Source: a virus
Virus record (IMG/VR): IMGVR_UViG_3300037246_001058
Coordinates: 1 to 64,000 of that record
Direction: 5' to 3' (one strand)
Length of the DNA: 64,000 nucleotides
Position numbers and translations under genes: made by a program. The notes under the pieces were generated by a model. The model had not been told where the DNA came from. It did not search any database and saw nothing but the letters and a program-made list of their open reading frames with translations. This document shows, in pieces, positions 15,506 to 22,737 of the stretch; position 1 is the first letter of the stretch; every line of letters begins with the position of its first letter.

Positions 15506-15705
15506 CACCGTTCAGCATCATGCTCACAGAGCAGGAGGCAGAGCACTTGATCGACCTACTGCGCGCAGCTGGTCACTTTCAGGACCTCATCTTCGCGCAA
15601 CACATCGGTGATAACCTTGATGCGCAAGTGATGTATCAATTTCAGGGTCTAGTAGACCCCAACGAGGAGCAACAGGATGAAGAAGATACGAGTACCGAAG
15701 CGTAA
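15487..15705 (+). CDS. hypothetical protein whose tail is encoded by the palindrome
   Basis: 72 aa. N-terminal helix LTEQEAEHLIDLLRAAGHF; the frame then runs through palindrome copy 5 as QGLVDPNEEQQDEED, an acidic tail. The last 29 nt overlap the next gene. Confidence 0.55.
   Translation: MPRQKLAPFSIMLTEQEAEHLIDLLRAAGHFQDLIFAQHIGDNLDAQVMYQFQGLVDPNEEQQDEEDTSTEA
15645..15659 (+). repeat. early palindrome copy 5 (GGGTCTAGTAGACCC)
   Basis: Read in frame by the 72-aa gene (GLVDP) and placed 17 nt before the ATG of the next gene, with GAGGAG between. Confidence 0.9.
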
Positions 15706-16108
15706 CCGAGGGACGTGGGCATTCCCACTCCTCATCATTGCAACCATGCTGATGGCGGCACACATCGCCGACGCAAGCGGCTGTTCGGATGACATGGCTG
15801 ATCTGAAGGAGAGTCACGCTCTCCACACCACGTTCCGGGCCTATGGTGCCGAGGCACTAGACCGCAACGAGCAGCTCAAGTGGTCCTTCTATGTCGGCAA
15901 GCTCATCGGAGTCACGAGCCTGCAGTTGGCGCACACTAAGTGCGAGCAGGATGGAGACATATCACCCAACATGGTGCATGATGCGATGGGCCCATACTTT
16001 GCCAGCGCTGACATGAAGGCCCTTATACGCGAGCTTGGTGATACAACCAAGTGTGACATCATCCTCATCGCAGCCGTCACCGAAGAGCTGGCGTGCAAGG
16101 ATAACTAG
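15677..16108 (+). CDS. secreted hypothetical protein
   Basis: 143 aa. Basic N-terminus and hydrophobic core (AFPLLIIATMLMAAHIADA) form a signal peptide or anchor, cut probably after ADA. The mature part is helical with four Cys (SGC, TKC, TKC, LAC), so probably periplasmic with two disulfides. GAGGAG site. Unknown family. Confidence 0.65.
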   Translation: MKKIRVPKRNRGTWAFPLLIIATMLMAAHIADASGCSDDMADLKESHALHTTFRAYGAEALDRNEQLKWSFYVGKLIGVTSLQLAHTKCEQDGDISPNMVHDAMGPYFASADMKALIRELGDTTKCDIILIAAVTEELACKDN

Positions 16109-16109
16109 C

Positions 16110-16247
16110 ATGAGACAAGGACGCAGTAGCTGGGACAGGCGACAGCACGTGAGGTTCGCGCGCAAGATCGACTGGTGCCTCATCATCACAACCACGTTCA
16201 TTCTGGGTGCCTTCATCGGGTACTTTATCGGAGTGATGGAAGGATAG
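16110..16247 (+). CDS. single-span membrane mini-protein
   Basis: 45 aa. Basic N-terminus (RQGRSSWDRRQHVRFARK), span at about 23-42. AAGGATA site. Ends with TAG whose G is the first base of palindrome copy 6. Confidence 0.6.
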   Translation: MRQGRSSWDRRQHVRFARKIDWCLIITTTFILGAFIGYFIGVMEG

Positions 16248-16261
16248 GGTCTAGTAGACCA
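16247..16261 (+). repeat. early palindrome copy 6, abutting an ATG (GGGTCTAGTAGACCA)
   Basis: The last A of the 15-mer is the first base of the ATG at 16261. GGAAGGA lies just upstream, so the palindrome separates ribosome site and start. Confidence 0.9.
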
Positions 16262-16710
16262 TGAAAGAACTATTGGAATGGATGCAGGACCGCAGCATTG
16301 AGATAGGCATGACCTCGCACTCGCTGAGATCTGGCTGGATGCTGCCCGATGGCCTCATCTTCTCGAAGAGAGGGAGGCATCAGCATACTGATCTGCTGCA
16401 CGGGCCTGAGTACGGCCAGGTTGAGGCATTCAACGATGGATCGGTGCGACTGTGCATGGATCCACGAGGAGAGCTGTGTCTACAGTGGGCTGGTGTGATG
16501 ACCGCAGCACAACGGAGAGAGGTGCTCTCCATCATGGTGACTGCGACGATGCTGCGTGTGTCAAGCTCGAAGGATGGGTACGACCCTGAGATAGAGTACG
16601 AGGAGGAGGAGCGCAAATTCGTCATCGAGGAGAGGACCATCCAACCATCGGACAAGCGTGGAGTGCAACGGGCAATCAGGCTCGACATGGGTGAGGCGAG
16701 AGAGTACTAA
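16261..16710 (+). CDS. hypothetical protein
   Basis: 149 aa. ATG directly follows palindrome copy 6; the only ribosome site (AAGGA, 16240-16244) is 16 nt away unless the palindrome folds. Mixed alpha/beta, acidic run EYEEEERKFVIEER at about 118-131. No family recognised. Confidence 0.65.
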   Translation: MKELLEWMQDRSIEIGMTSHSLRSGWMLPDGLIFSKRGRHQHTDLLHGPEYGQVEAFNDGSVRLCMDPRGELCLQWAGVMTAAQRREVLSIMVTATMLRVSSSKDGYDPEIEYEEEERKFVIEERTIQPSDKRGVQRAIRLDMGEAREY

Positions 16711-16711
16711 C

Positions 16712-17056
16712 ATGGATGAATATGAGATCAAGAACGCCACGATAGAGAACATCAGGATACACATGGAGCGGGGCTTCATAGTCACGATCAGCATCACCCT
16801 CGACTACGGTGGAGCTGGTCAATCATTCGGTGGATACATGCTTGCGCACAAGGACCGGGGACCAACGCCACACCTCGCAGCGTGGGTACTCGGGCTGATG
16901 GAGGTATTCAAGGTTGATGACATCATGAAGCTGAAGGGCAAGCCGTGTCGAGCAGAGGCCTCGCACTGCAAGGTCAAGCGCATCGGACACTTCACCGATG
17001 ACCGATGGTTTGATCCAGAAGAAGTGAACCAGGGTCTAGTAGACCCCAACAACTAG
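16712..17056 (+). CDS. conserved-looking phage hypothetical protein
   Basis: 114 aa. Beta-rich N-terminus then GGYMLAHKDRGPTPHLAAWV, LMEVFKVDDIMKLKGKPCR and a C-terminal strand. This pattern (small beta domain, helix, LKGKPCR) recurs in uncharacterised phage proteins as far as I recall. The C-terminus QGLVDPNN comes from palindrome copy 7. Confidence 0.65.
   Translation: MDEYEIKNATIENIRIHMERGFIVTISITLDYGGAGQSFGGYMLAHKDRGPTPHLAAWVLGLMEVFKVDDIMKLKGKPCRAEASHCKVKRIGHFTDDRWFDPEEVNQGLVDPNN
17032..17046 (+). repeat. early palindrome copy 7 (GGGTCTAGTAGACCC)
   Basis: Read in frame as GLVDP at the end of the 114-aa gene; 18 nt before the next ATG with TAGGAG between. Confidence 0.9.
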
Positions 17057-17064
17057 GAGATAGT

Positions 17065-17613
17065 ATGTTCAATAAGTATACTGAGTATACTGTGCGCAAT
17101 AGCGGGGCCAGGGTGCATGCTGGCGCCCACATCACGGACAGCGCAACGCTGTGCACCGGGGTGGTGATACACTCGGACGCGAACGTGATGCACTTCGCAC
17201 ACCTCTCGGCAGGCTGCCGTGTTGGCCAGCGGTCACGCATCGGCATGTATGCCTTCGTCGGGGAGAATGCAGTCATCACGCAGGACGTGAAGGTGGGCAA
17301 CCGAGTCAAGATAGGGAGCGGGGCCTTCCTTGGCCTTGGATGCAGTGTGGCTGCCGGTGTTGATATCTCAGAGAACAGCGAGATCGAGGCGGATCATCAC
17401 ATCACGCAGGATACGATCGCCATCACTGGACTGTCGTACAACTGCACACTCACAGAGTTCGGCATCAAGCTGGGCTGCAACCCGCCACGATTCCCGGCTG
17501 AGTTCCGTGCGATCAAGGACCTGGCCTCGTTGGGCGTGCATGGTGATAACAAGTACCGAGAGAACCTCAACGCAGTGCTTGTGTTGTGGGAATCGTACTT
17601 CACCTTCAACTAG
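17065..17613 (+). CDS. left-handed beta-helix (hexapeptide-repeat) protein
   Basis: 182 aa. Residues about 15-110 show tandem hexapeptide-type turns: GARVHAGAHI, ATLCTGVVIHSDANV, HFAHLSAGCRVGQRSRIG, YAFVGENAVITQDVKVGNRV, GSGAFLGLGCSV. This is the fold of acyl- and sugar-nucleotide-modifying transferases and of some carbonic anhydrases. The C-terminal part (CTLTEFGIKLGCNPPRF...) does not match a transferase tail I know. TAGGAG site. Possibly modifies surface glycans or a small metabolite; substrate unknown. Two TATACT words at its 5' end are probably coincidental. Confidence 0.7.
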   Translation: MFNKYTEYTVRNSGARVHAGAHITDSATLCTGVVIHSDANVMHFAHLSAGCRVGQRSRIGMYAFVGENAVITQDVKVGNRVKIGSGAFLGLGCSVAAGVDISENSEIEADHHITQDTIAITGLSYNCTLTEFGIKLGCNPPRFPAEFRAIKDLASLGVHGDNKYRENLNAVLVLWESYFTFN

Positions 17614-17627
17614 GGTCTACTGGACCC
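17613..17627 (+). repeat. early palindrome copy 8 (GGGTCTACTGGACCC)
   Basis: Starts on the G of the TAG stop; next ATG 13 nt later with AGGGAG. T-G at the inner stem pair keeps an RNA wobble pair. Confidence 0.9.
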
Positions 17628-17640
17628 CAGGGAGTAGCAA

Positions 17641-17922
17641 ATGAAGACACTACATGACGGTCAGATCATGGCCGCAGACGTATACCTGAGGTACGGGTTC
17701 CGTCGCATCACGGAGATCGACAAGAGCACAGCGCTGGGATTGCTCAATGAATCCCCGCACTTGAAGGACTTCTATTCCGACAAGCTAACTCGACTACCGA
17801 GGGCGGACACCATCATTGGGATGAAGAATATGTACGCATTCAAGTCGCACATCCAGCGGCTCTGGATCTACCGACTCAACCGACTATACTGGTTGGCGGA
17901 GGAACCGAAGGATGGGGTGTGA
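17641..17922 (+). CDS. hypothetical protein
   Basis: 93 aa, basic C-terminal helix (HIQRLWIYRLNRLYWLAEE). AGGGAG site. Overlaps the next frame by 11 nt. No family recognised. Confidence 0.6.
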   Translation: MKTLHDGQIMAADVYLRYGFRRITEIDKSTALGLLNESPHLKDFYSDKLTRLPRADTIIGMKNMYAFKSHIQRLWIYRLNRLYWLAEEPKDGV

Positions 17923-18760
17923 CCCGCACAAACCACCGCCATGCACATGGGATACTTTCTGTAAGGTATTGGAGCAATACCACAAGCACGACCCCATATT
18001 CACATCACATCCACTCGGGTCAAAGAGCCTGGCGTGGAAGGAGCATTACATGAGAAATGAAAACGTGAACCGACACATCGGCAGGCTAGAGCTGGAGTGG
18101 GACGATAGCGACGGCGAGTGGGTTGACCCCGAAGGGGATGACGCTTGCAACAACGTGCTGTGCGGTGATGACTCGGATCGCTTCATCCCTGAAGCGTGGC
18201 GCGAGGAAACGGGTGAGATAGTGTTGTCAGTGTACGAGAACGGCGCGGATGTTCCGCGCAGCATGGAGCGGCGCTCGGTCGTATTGTTCTACCTCGTGGA
18301 CCATGAGCGTATCATGGTGAATAACGACTCTGGTTCGTCGAACTGGTCGTTATTCCCCATCCATGACAGTCTCGACACATTCCTGCGCGAGGGGTGCGAG
18401 TGCTCGGCGGGCCACTGCTACACGGCAGTCTTTACATCGCCGGGCGAGTCAGACGGGGCGGTGTCAGTGACCAAGCGACGGCGCATTGTGATTGACGTCG
18501 AGGTGACCGTCGAGCTGGACCATGAAGGACGGCCCATCTCATCCCTTGGCAACATACTATATGAAGAGGGATCCAAGATCATCGACAGACTCAAGAACAA
18601 CCCGCACTTCAGCCAGATCAAGAACCACAAGTGGAACGTGGACCACATGGTGCTCGACGAAATCGGGGCAGTCGTCTCGGGTGACAACGACGATGACTAC
18701 CTCAAATTCAATGACCGTCCCGGCGTATGGTCCGGCGACAGAATCAACAAGAGAGGATAA
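17912..18760 (+). CDS. hypothetical acidic protein with alternative internal start
   Basis: 282 aa if begun at 17912; an internal ATG at 18050 (residue 47) has a better AAGGAG site and would give 236 aa. Acidic, with ELEWDDSDGEWVDPEGDD and a C-terminal half rich in beta-type segments (RRRIVIDVEVTVELDHEG). Three Cys around residue 170 (CECSAGHC). No family recognised. Codon use is continuous across both starts. Confidence 0.65.
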   Translation: MGCDPHKPPPCTWDTFCKVLEQYHKHDPIFTSHPLGSKSLAWKEHYMRNENVNRHIGRLELEWDDSDGEWVDPEGDDACNNVLCGDDSDRFIPEAWREETGEIVLSVYENGADVPRSMERRSVVLFYLVDHERIMVNNDSGSSNWSLFPIHDSLDTFLREGCECSAGHCYTAVFTSPGESDGAVSVTKRRRIVIDVEVTVELDHEGRPISSLGNILYEEGSKIIDRLKNNPHFSQIKNHKWNVDHMVLDEIGAVVSGDNDDDYLKFNDRPGVWSGDRINKRG

Positions 18761-18761
18761 T

Positions 18762-19052
18762 ATGTGTAAGACAGAAGATCTAGCTCACCTGCTAGGCAAG
18801 ATCGAGACGAGTGAACACATCGAACAGGAGGGCGATGATGTGTACCTCCTGCTCTATGATGATGCGTGCGAGTGGACGTATTGGGATGGGGAAAAGGCCG
18901 TCAAGGGCAGGCACTGCAGCAGCTGCGATGACCTGTCCAAGGCGGTGCAGCTACAGGACATGAAGGTCAAGCTCGTTCAGATGTTCGGGACCAAGATGTA
19001 TCAGGCCAGGCTACACGTAGCCAACCACAGGTACGACCGACACGACTGGTAG
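18762..19052 (+). CDS. hypothetical protein
   Basis: 96 aa, GAGAGG site. Contains CSSCDDL near the middle and acidic first half; the stop's last base begins palindrome copy 9. No family recognised. Confidence 0.6.
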   Translation: MCKTEDLAHLLGKIETSEHIEQEGDDVYLLLYDDACEWTYWDGEKAVKGRHCSSCDDLSKAVQLQDMKVKLVQMFGTKMYQARLHVANHRYDRHDW

Positions 19053-19066
19053 GGTCTACTAGACCC
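19052..19066 (+). repeat. early palindrome copy 9 (GGGTCTACTAGACCC)
   Basis: Between stop and AAGGAG of the gene at 19080. Confidence 0.9.
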
Positions 19067-19079
19067 TGAAGGAGACAGT

Positions 19080-19424
19080 ATGAAGATAGACTACGCTAGA
19101 CTTAGTGACCATGAGCTTCAGGTTGCCGTCGAAGTGATGGACATCAACTGGCACGACGTGATGAAAGGGAAGGATGCTGACTACCACTGCATGGTGTGCG
19201 GGACCGTGTGCCCCGCTCCAGCCCCGGACTTCGTAAAGGACTACGTGTTCGAGCGGAGTCGGGCAGTGGAGGAGCAACAGCGCAGGCTGCACGGCCCAGA
19301 CGCGGGGAACTACGTCTCCCCGATGACCGATGAGGAGATAGATGCGAGCTTCGAGCGGGCATCCGATGCGTGGGCACGGCGAGCCGCAGCGCAGCTTGAG
19401 GCCACGGAGGACAGTGATGGATAA
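19080..19424 (+). CDS. hypothetical protein with a Cys cluster
   Basis: 114 aa, AAGGAG site. CMVCGTVCPAPAPD near residue 38 is a half zinc-knuckle; the C-terminal half is a charged helix. Overlaps the next gene by 8 nt. Confidence 0.6.
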   Translation: MKIDYARLSDHELQVAVEVMDINWHDVMKGKDADYHCMVCGTVCPAPAPDFVKDYVFERSRAVEEQQRRLHGPDAGNYVSPMTDEEIDASFERASDAWARRAAAQLEATEDSDG

Positions 19425-19719
19425 GACTGTAGACATGCATCGCAAGATGCGCATACAGATGGACATCGGGGGCAGGCGCGTGATATGGAATGCCAAGCTG
19501 ACCGACGTCATCAACGGGACCGTGTTCAAGGAGGAGGTGATCGCAGTTGACGAGCTGACCTTCGATACGGTACCATCAGATGCTATCGCTGACGCAAAGC
19601 GCGTCGGCTCTGCCGTAGAGGCTGTGTTCTGCGCGCTGAGTGAGCACATGCCAGCCCGCATCATGATAGATGTGACCAACTACAACCACGACGAGTGGGA
19701 AACGGAGACTCTCCAATGA
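19417..19719 (+). CDS. hypothetical protein
   Basis: 100 aa, CGGAGG site within the end of the upstream gene. Beta-rich N-terminal half (RIQMDIGGRRVIWNAKLTDV), helical C-terminal half. Ends overlapping the next ATG. No family recognised. Confidence 0.6.
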   Translation: MDKTVDMHRKMRIQMDIGGRRVIWNAKLTDVINGTVFKEEVIAVDELTFDTVPSDAIADAKRVGSAVEAVFCALSEHMPARIMIDVTNYNHDEWETETLQ

Positions 19720-20153
19720 GAAAGATCGTCAACCTTATTGCATCCTTTGTGCCATGGAGGGAGGGCGGAACGTATGTCCTCCGAGATGAGCAGAAGGACA
19801 TGATGGTGTGCGTGGGGGACACGGCCAACCTGTTCCTGTTCCCGGAACACAACCTCCTCGATGGCATCAGGGAAGGGGACGAGCGTACCATGTACGTCCA
19901 GACCCCACGCCTTGAGCAGAAGCCAATGGTACCGGAGGCTGGGTTCGGCTGGGAGTACAGCCCGGTGCTCACCTGCTTCATGCTGAACAAGGGCCAGATC
20001 ATAGTGGGCCAGGATGAGTTCGCCTTGACTCAGAGGGACGTGTACCCTGCATTCTCAAGGCTAACGGAGGGTGCCATGGGTATTGCCCCCGGCATGAGGT
20101 TTCATGTCTGGTTTGCAGCGCGGGCCACAGTGCCAGGGTCTGGTAGACCATGA
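19716..20153 (+). CDS. hypothetical protein ending in the palindrome
   Basis: 145 aa. Beta-rich; the last residues GSGRP are encoded by palindrome copy 10 and the TGA stop overlaps the next ATG. No signal peptide despite the hydrophobic start IVNLIASFV. No family recognised. Confidence 0.6.
   Translation: MRKIVNLIASFVPWREGGTYVLRDEQKDMMVCVGDTANLFLFPEHNLLDGIREGDERTMYVQTPRLEQKPMVPEAGFGWEYSPVLTCFMLNKGQIIVGQDEFALTQRDVYPAFSRLTEGAMGIAPGMRFHVWFAARATVPGSGRP
20136..20150 (+). repeat. early palindrome copy 10, abutting an ATG (GGGTCTGGTAGACCA)
   Basis: The last A of the 15-mer is the first base of the ATG at 20150, and the palindrome lies within the previous reading frame. Confidence 0.85.
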
Positions 20154-20383
20154 AGAAAGACCTTACTATAGAGGACACTATCACTATCCCAAAGGAGTGG
20201 GTCCCGACCCTCATCAAGGTCATGGGATACGTGACCGACGACCTCGTGGATGACGGGAGCTTCTACAACGACGGAGAGCGCCAGCTCATCAAGGATGTGA
20301 CCGCCATATCCAGGGGCCTGGCCATGAGGATGAAGGACGCACCACTCACGGTGCTGCCTCGGACGGGAGAGAACGATGACTGA
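20150..20383 (+). CDS. hypothetical protein upstream of RtcB
   Basis: 77 aa. ATG abuts the palindrome; no normal ribosome site, so translation is probably by stop-start coupling (ATGA). Helical and acidic (VTDDLVDDGSFYNDGERQ). Overlaps the RtcB start by 8 nt, so likely co-translated with it. No family recognised. Confidence 0.6.
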   Translation: MKKDLTIEDTITIPKEWVPTLIKVMGYVTDDLVDDGSFYNDGERQLIKDVTAISRGLAMRMKDAPLTVLPRTGENDD

Positions 20384-21590
20384 TTACAGAGCGTACTACA
20401 ACGCACTCCAGAAGGTGCCAATCAAGGCGTTCACCAAAGGAGTACCGTTCGAAGGGGCAGCACTAGAGCAGGCTGTCAACGTGGCACGACTGCCATTTAT
20501 CCACAAGCACGTGGCTGTGATGCCCGACGTGCACGCTGGGTATGGGTGTACGGTAGGCTCTGTCATCCCAACAGTGGGGGCTATCATCCCCGCTTGTGTT
20601 GGTGTTGACATCGGGTGTGGCATGATGGCTATTCGTACGGGCATGACCTCGCACGACCTGCCGGAGGACCTCGCCGAGTTCAGGGCTGCCATCGAGCACA
20701 AGGTACCCGTCGGTCGCAGTGCCTACGACAACAAGCACATGCCACGGTTGGCCAGGAGTATATGGACCAACCTATTGGCTGGAGGCTATAACAACATCAT
20801 ACACAGGCACCCCGCCATCAAGCATGAGAAGGTATCGTACCAGATGGGTACGCTGGGCGGAGGCAACCACTTCATCGAGCTGTGTCTCGACGAGGAGGAC
20901 AGGGTATGGATCATGCTACACTCGGGTAGCAGGGGTGTTGGCAACAGGATAGGCACCTACTTCACACGACTGGCGCGCGAGGACATGGAGAGATTCTTCA
21001 TCCACCTGCCAGACCGTGACCTGGCCTACTTCCCGGAGGGCACGCCGAACTTCGATGACTACATCGAGGCCATGGACTGGGCCCAGGCGTACGCCCTGCA
21101 TAACCGAAGGACCATGATGGACACCACCATCATGACACTGGCGGACACGTTTGGGTTGCCGTTCGAGAAGTTGATGGCTCATGACCGGGCCATCAACTGT
21201 CATCACAACTACACCACGAGAGAGCAGCACTTCGGCAAGAACGTGTGGCTCACCCGTAAGGGGGCAGTGTGTGCAAGGCAGGGTGTGATGGGTATCATAC
21301 CTGGCTCGATGGGTGCCAAGTCATTCATCGTCGAGGGCAAGGGCAACCCGGACTCGTTCGACTCGTGCTCGCATGGTGCGGGACGGTTGATGAGTCGGAC
21401 CAAGGCGAAGGCCACGTTCACGGTGGCGGACCACGTCAAGGCAACGGAAGGGGTGGAGTGCCGCAAGGATGAGGGCGTGCTCGATGAGACGCCGGGAGCT
21501 TACAAAAATATAGATGATGTGATGGCAGCACAGGATAGCCTTGTGTCCATCAAGCACACGCTCAAAGCTGTGCTCTGTATCAAGGGTTAG
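20376..21590 (+). CDS. rtcB: RNA ligase RtcB
   Basis: 404 aa, matching the length of bacterial RtcB (about 408). All signature blocks are present: MPDVHAGYGCTVGSVIP, VGVDIGCGM (metal Cys), GTLGGGNHFIEL, LHSGSRGVGN, NCHHNYTTRE, RQGVMGIIPGSMG and SFDSCSHGAGR with the His that is guanylylated. RtcB joins 2',3'-cyclic phosphate or 3'-phosphate ends to 5'-OH ends using GTP and Mn2+. In a phage it could reseal tRNAs or other RNAs cut by host toxin or anticodon nucleases. No archease gene is seen. GAGAAC lies before the ATG. Confidence 0.95.
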   Translation: MTDYRAYYNALQKVPIKAFTKGVPFEGAALEQAVNVARLPFIHKHVAVMPDVHAGYGCTVGSVIPTVGAIIPACVGVDIGCGMMAIRTGMTSHDLPEDLAEFRAAIEHKVPVGRSAYDNKHMPRLARSIWTNLLAGGYNNIIHRHPAIKHEKVSYQMGTLGGGNHFIELCLDEEDRVWIMLHSGSRGVGNRIGTYFTRLAREDMERFFIHLPDRDLAYFPEGTPNFDDYIEAMDWAQAYALHNRRTMMDTTIMTLADTFGLPFEKLMAHDRAINCHHNYTTREQHFGKNVWLTRKGAVCARQGVMGIIPGSMGAKSFIVEGKGNPDSFDSCSHGAGRLMSRTKAKATFTVADHVKATEGVECRKDEGVLDETPGAYKNIDDVMAAQDSLVSIKHTLKAVLCIKG

Positions 21591-21604
21591 GGTCTAGTAG
21601 ACCA
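21590..21604 (+). repeat. early palindrome copy 11 (GGGTCTAGTAGACCA)
   Basis: Begins at the last base of the RtcB stop; AAGGAG and the next ATG follow. Confidence 0.9.
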
Positions 21605-21617
21605 CAAGGAGAATGAG

Positions 21618-21791
21618 ATGGCAGTGAAACGACCAGGCGAGAAGCGAGCGACGAGTAAGGAACGCTTCCTTACAGGGACAGACATCCCGGTCATCCGTGT
21701 GATGGATGGGAAGCGGCGCTTCTTCTGGGCAGTGAAGGACAACGACGGCAACTACCAGCGGGTCAAGTCGTCAGAATGGGAGTTGAAATGA
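21618..21791 (+). CDS. small basic hypothetical protein
   Basis: 57 aa, AAGGAG site 8 nt upstream. Basic N-terminus (KRPGEKRATSKER), then a beta-type segment (PVIRVMDGKRRFFWAVKD). Its stop overlaps the next ATG. Unknown. Confidence 0.6.
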   Translation: MAVKRPGEKRATSKERFLTGTDIPVIRVMDGKRRFFWAVKDNDGNYQRVKSSEWELK

Positions 21792-21910
21792 GGCGCAATG
21801 AATGTGTTCGATGCCGGAAGTACACGTCAACGATATTCTGTGGCGCCTGCCTTGCGGGGTGGCTCCTCACGCTCACTGACAGGCAGAAGAATGAGAGGTT
21901 GCTACGATGA
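21788..21910 (+). CDS. zinc-binding mini-protein
   Basis: 40 aa with CVRCRKYTSTIFCGACLAG, two CxxC pairs 9 residues apart, followed by a hydrophobic stretch (GWLLTLT). Coupled by ATGA overlaps on both sides. Confidence 0.5.
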   Translation: MRRNECVRCRKYTSTIFCGACLAGWLLTLTDRQKNERLLR

Positions 21911-22050
21911 GTCGCAAGAAGGAAAATTGCATGACCGGCACGGAGGTAGTGTTCAGCGAGCTGGAGTTCTGGGCTAAGCGTGCGGTCGAGATGGGCAACA
22001 AGGAGATGCTGCACGAGTGGCTGAGACTGATGCTGATTGGAGCGAAGTGA
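21907..22050 (+). CDS. small helical hypothetical protein
   Basis: 47 aa, predicted helix FSELEFWAKRAVEMGNK. Overlaps both neighbours. No family recognised. Confidence 0.5.
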   Translation: MSRKKENCMTGTEVVFSELEFWAKRAVEMGNKEMLHEWLRLMLIGAK

Positions 22051-22157
22051 TGCTACTCTTAGTACTCAGCTTCTGTGGAATCATCGCCATGCTCATCATC
22101 CTCGGGTGTGCCTTGGTCCTCGTCATCGACGAAGTCGTCAAGTACTTCAACTCGTGA
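22050..22157 (+). CDS. membrane mini-protein antisense to the TerS-like gene
   Basis: 35 aa: one hydrophobic span (LLLVLSFCGIIAMLIILGCA) and a short charged tail. Its ATG overlaps the previous stop, but almost the whole frame lies antisense to the end of the minus-strand gene, so it may be a shadow of that acidic C-terminus. Confidence 0.3.
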   Translation: MLLLVLSFCGIIAMLIILGCALVLVIDEVVKYFNS

Positions 22158-22676
22158 GGTGATGTCAATGATGGCAGCATCTACTTGTACATCTGACTCG
22201 GGCGTGATGTCAATGGCATCGGGCACGTCGGACAGCACCTGCTTGAGACGCTCGACCAACTCGGCCTTGGATGCAGCACTGTCCTCGTTCGGGCTGGACT
22301 CCAGCGCACCCTTAGGCAGGAGAGAGGCGAGTGTCTTGAGCGCAGCGATCTCCTCGTACGTCGAGGTTGTCTTGCGGTCAACGATATTCCATAGCTTCAT
22401 CTGTATGGAGACTAGGTTGCCACGACTGGCACGTCGCCGGTCGGCCTCGATCTTCGTCTCGATGACAGCGATGGCGTCCTGAATATGGGAGCGCTTGAGT
22501 ATCTGACTGGCCTCGGAGTAGGACGTCTGCCTGGAGTTATTGTTCTTGTACACACGGGTGTACGCCTCAACGGCAGAGCGAGGGCGGTCATCGTCGATGC
22601 GCGTCATCTCTTGAACGAATTCTTTCTCGTTCACGGTGAGCTTGCGTACCTTGGTGGGTGTGCTATCATCTGTCAT
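22059..22676 (-). CDS. terminase small subunit-like protein
   Basis: 205 aa from ATG at 22676 (the frame is open upstream, but that part is palindrome and promoter DNA). N-terminal segment LTVNEKEFVQEM ... AVEAYTRVYKN ... ASQILKRSHIQDAIA has the spacing of the DNA-binding domain of small terminase subunits. A helical middle (about 85-150) and a very acidic C-terminus (VDDEDQGTPEDDEHGDD) follow. It lies alone on the minus strand inside rightward early genes, 12 kb from TerL. Upstream are a perfect inverted repeat and an extended -10. It could instead be a transcription regulator. Confidence 0.6.
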   Translation of the reverse strand: MTDDSTPTKVRKLTVNEKEFVQEMTRIDDDRPRSAVEAYTRVYKNNNSRQTSYSEASQILKRSHIQDAIAVIETKIEADRRRASRGNLVSIQMKLWNIVDRKTTSTYEEIAALKTLASLLPKGALESSPNEDSAASKAELVERLKQVLSDVPDAIDITPESDVQVDAAIIDITSRVEVLDDFVDDEDQGTPEDDEHGDDSTEAEY

Positions 22677-22682
22677 AGTTAC

Positions 22683-22691
22683 AGTATACCA
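22683..22691 (-). promoter_or_regulatory. extended -10 promoter for the TerS-like gene
   Basis: Minus-strand TGG-TATACT, 7 nt upstream of the ATG and overlapping the inverted repeat; the transcript would be nearly leaderless. No clear -35. Confidence 0.4.
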
Positions 22692-22701
22692 CACGGTATA
22701 C
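22684..22701. promoter_or_regulatory. perfect inverted repeat, operator candidate
   Basis: GTATACC-ACAC-GGTATAC, 7-bp arms with a 4-bp spacer, in the divergent gap between the TerS-like gene and the rightward gene at 22738. It overlaps the minus-strand -10. The dyad symmetry suits a dimeric repressor. Confidence 0.6.
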
Positions 22702-22709
22702 AATACTGG

Positions 22710-22724
22710 GGGTCTAGTAGACCC
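22710..22724 (+). repeat. early palindrome copy 12 (GGGTCTAGTAGACCC)
   Basis: Next to the operator-like repeat, followed by AAGGAG for the gene at 22738. Here no rightward gene ends just upstream. Confidence 0.9.
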
Positions 22725-22737
22725 CAAGGAGAATGGA

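Noticed and set aside
17080-17095. Double TATACT as a promoter at 17080
   Set aside because: It lies inside the hexapeptide gene's first codons with no -35 match; probably coding coincidence.
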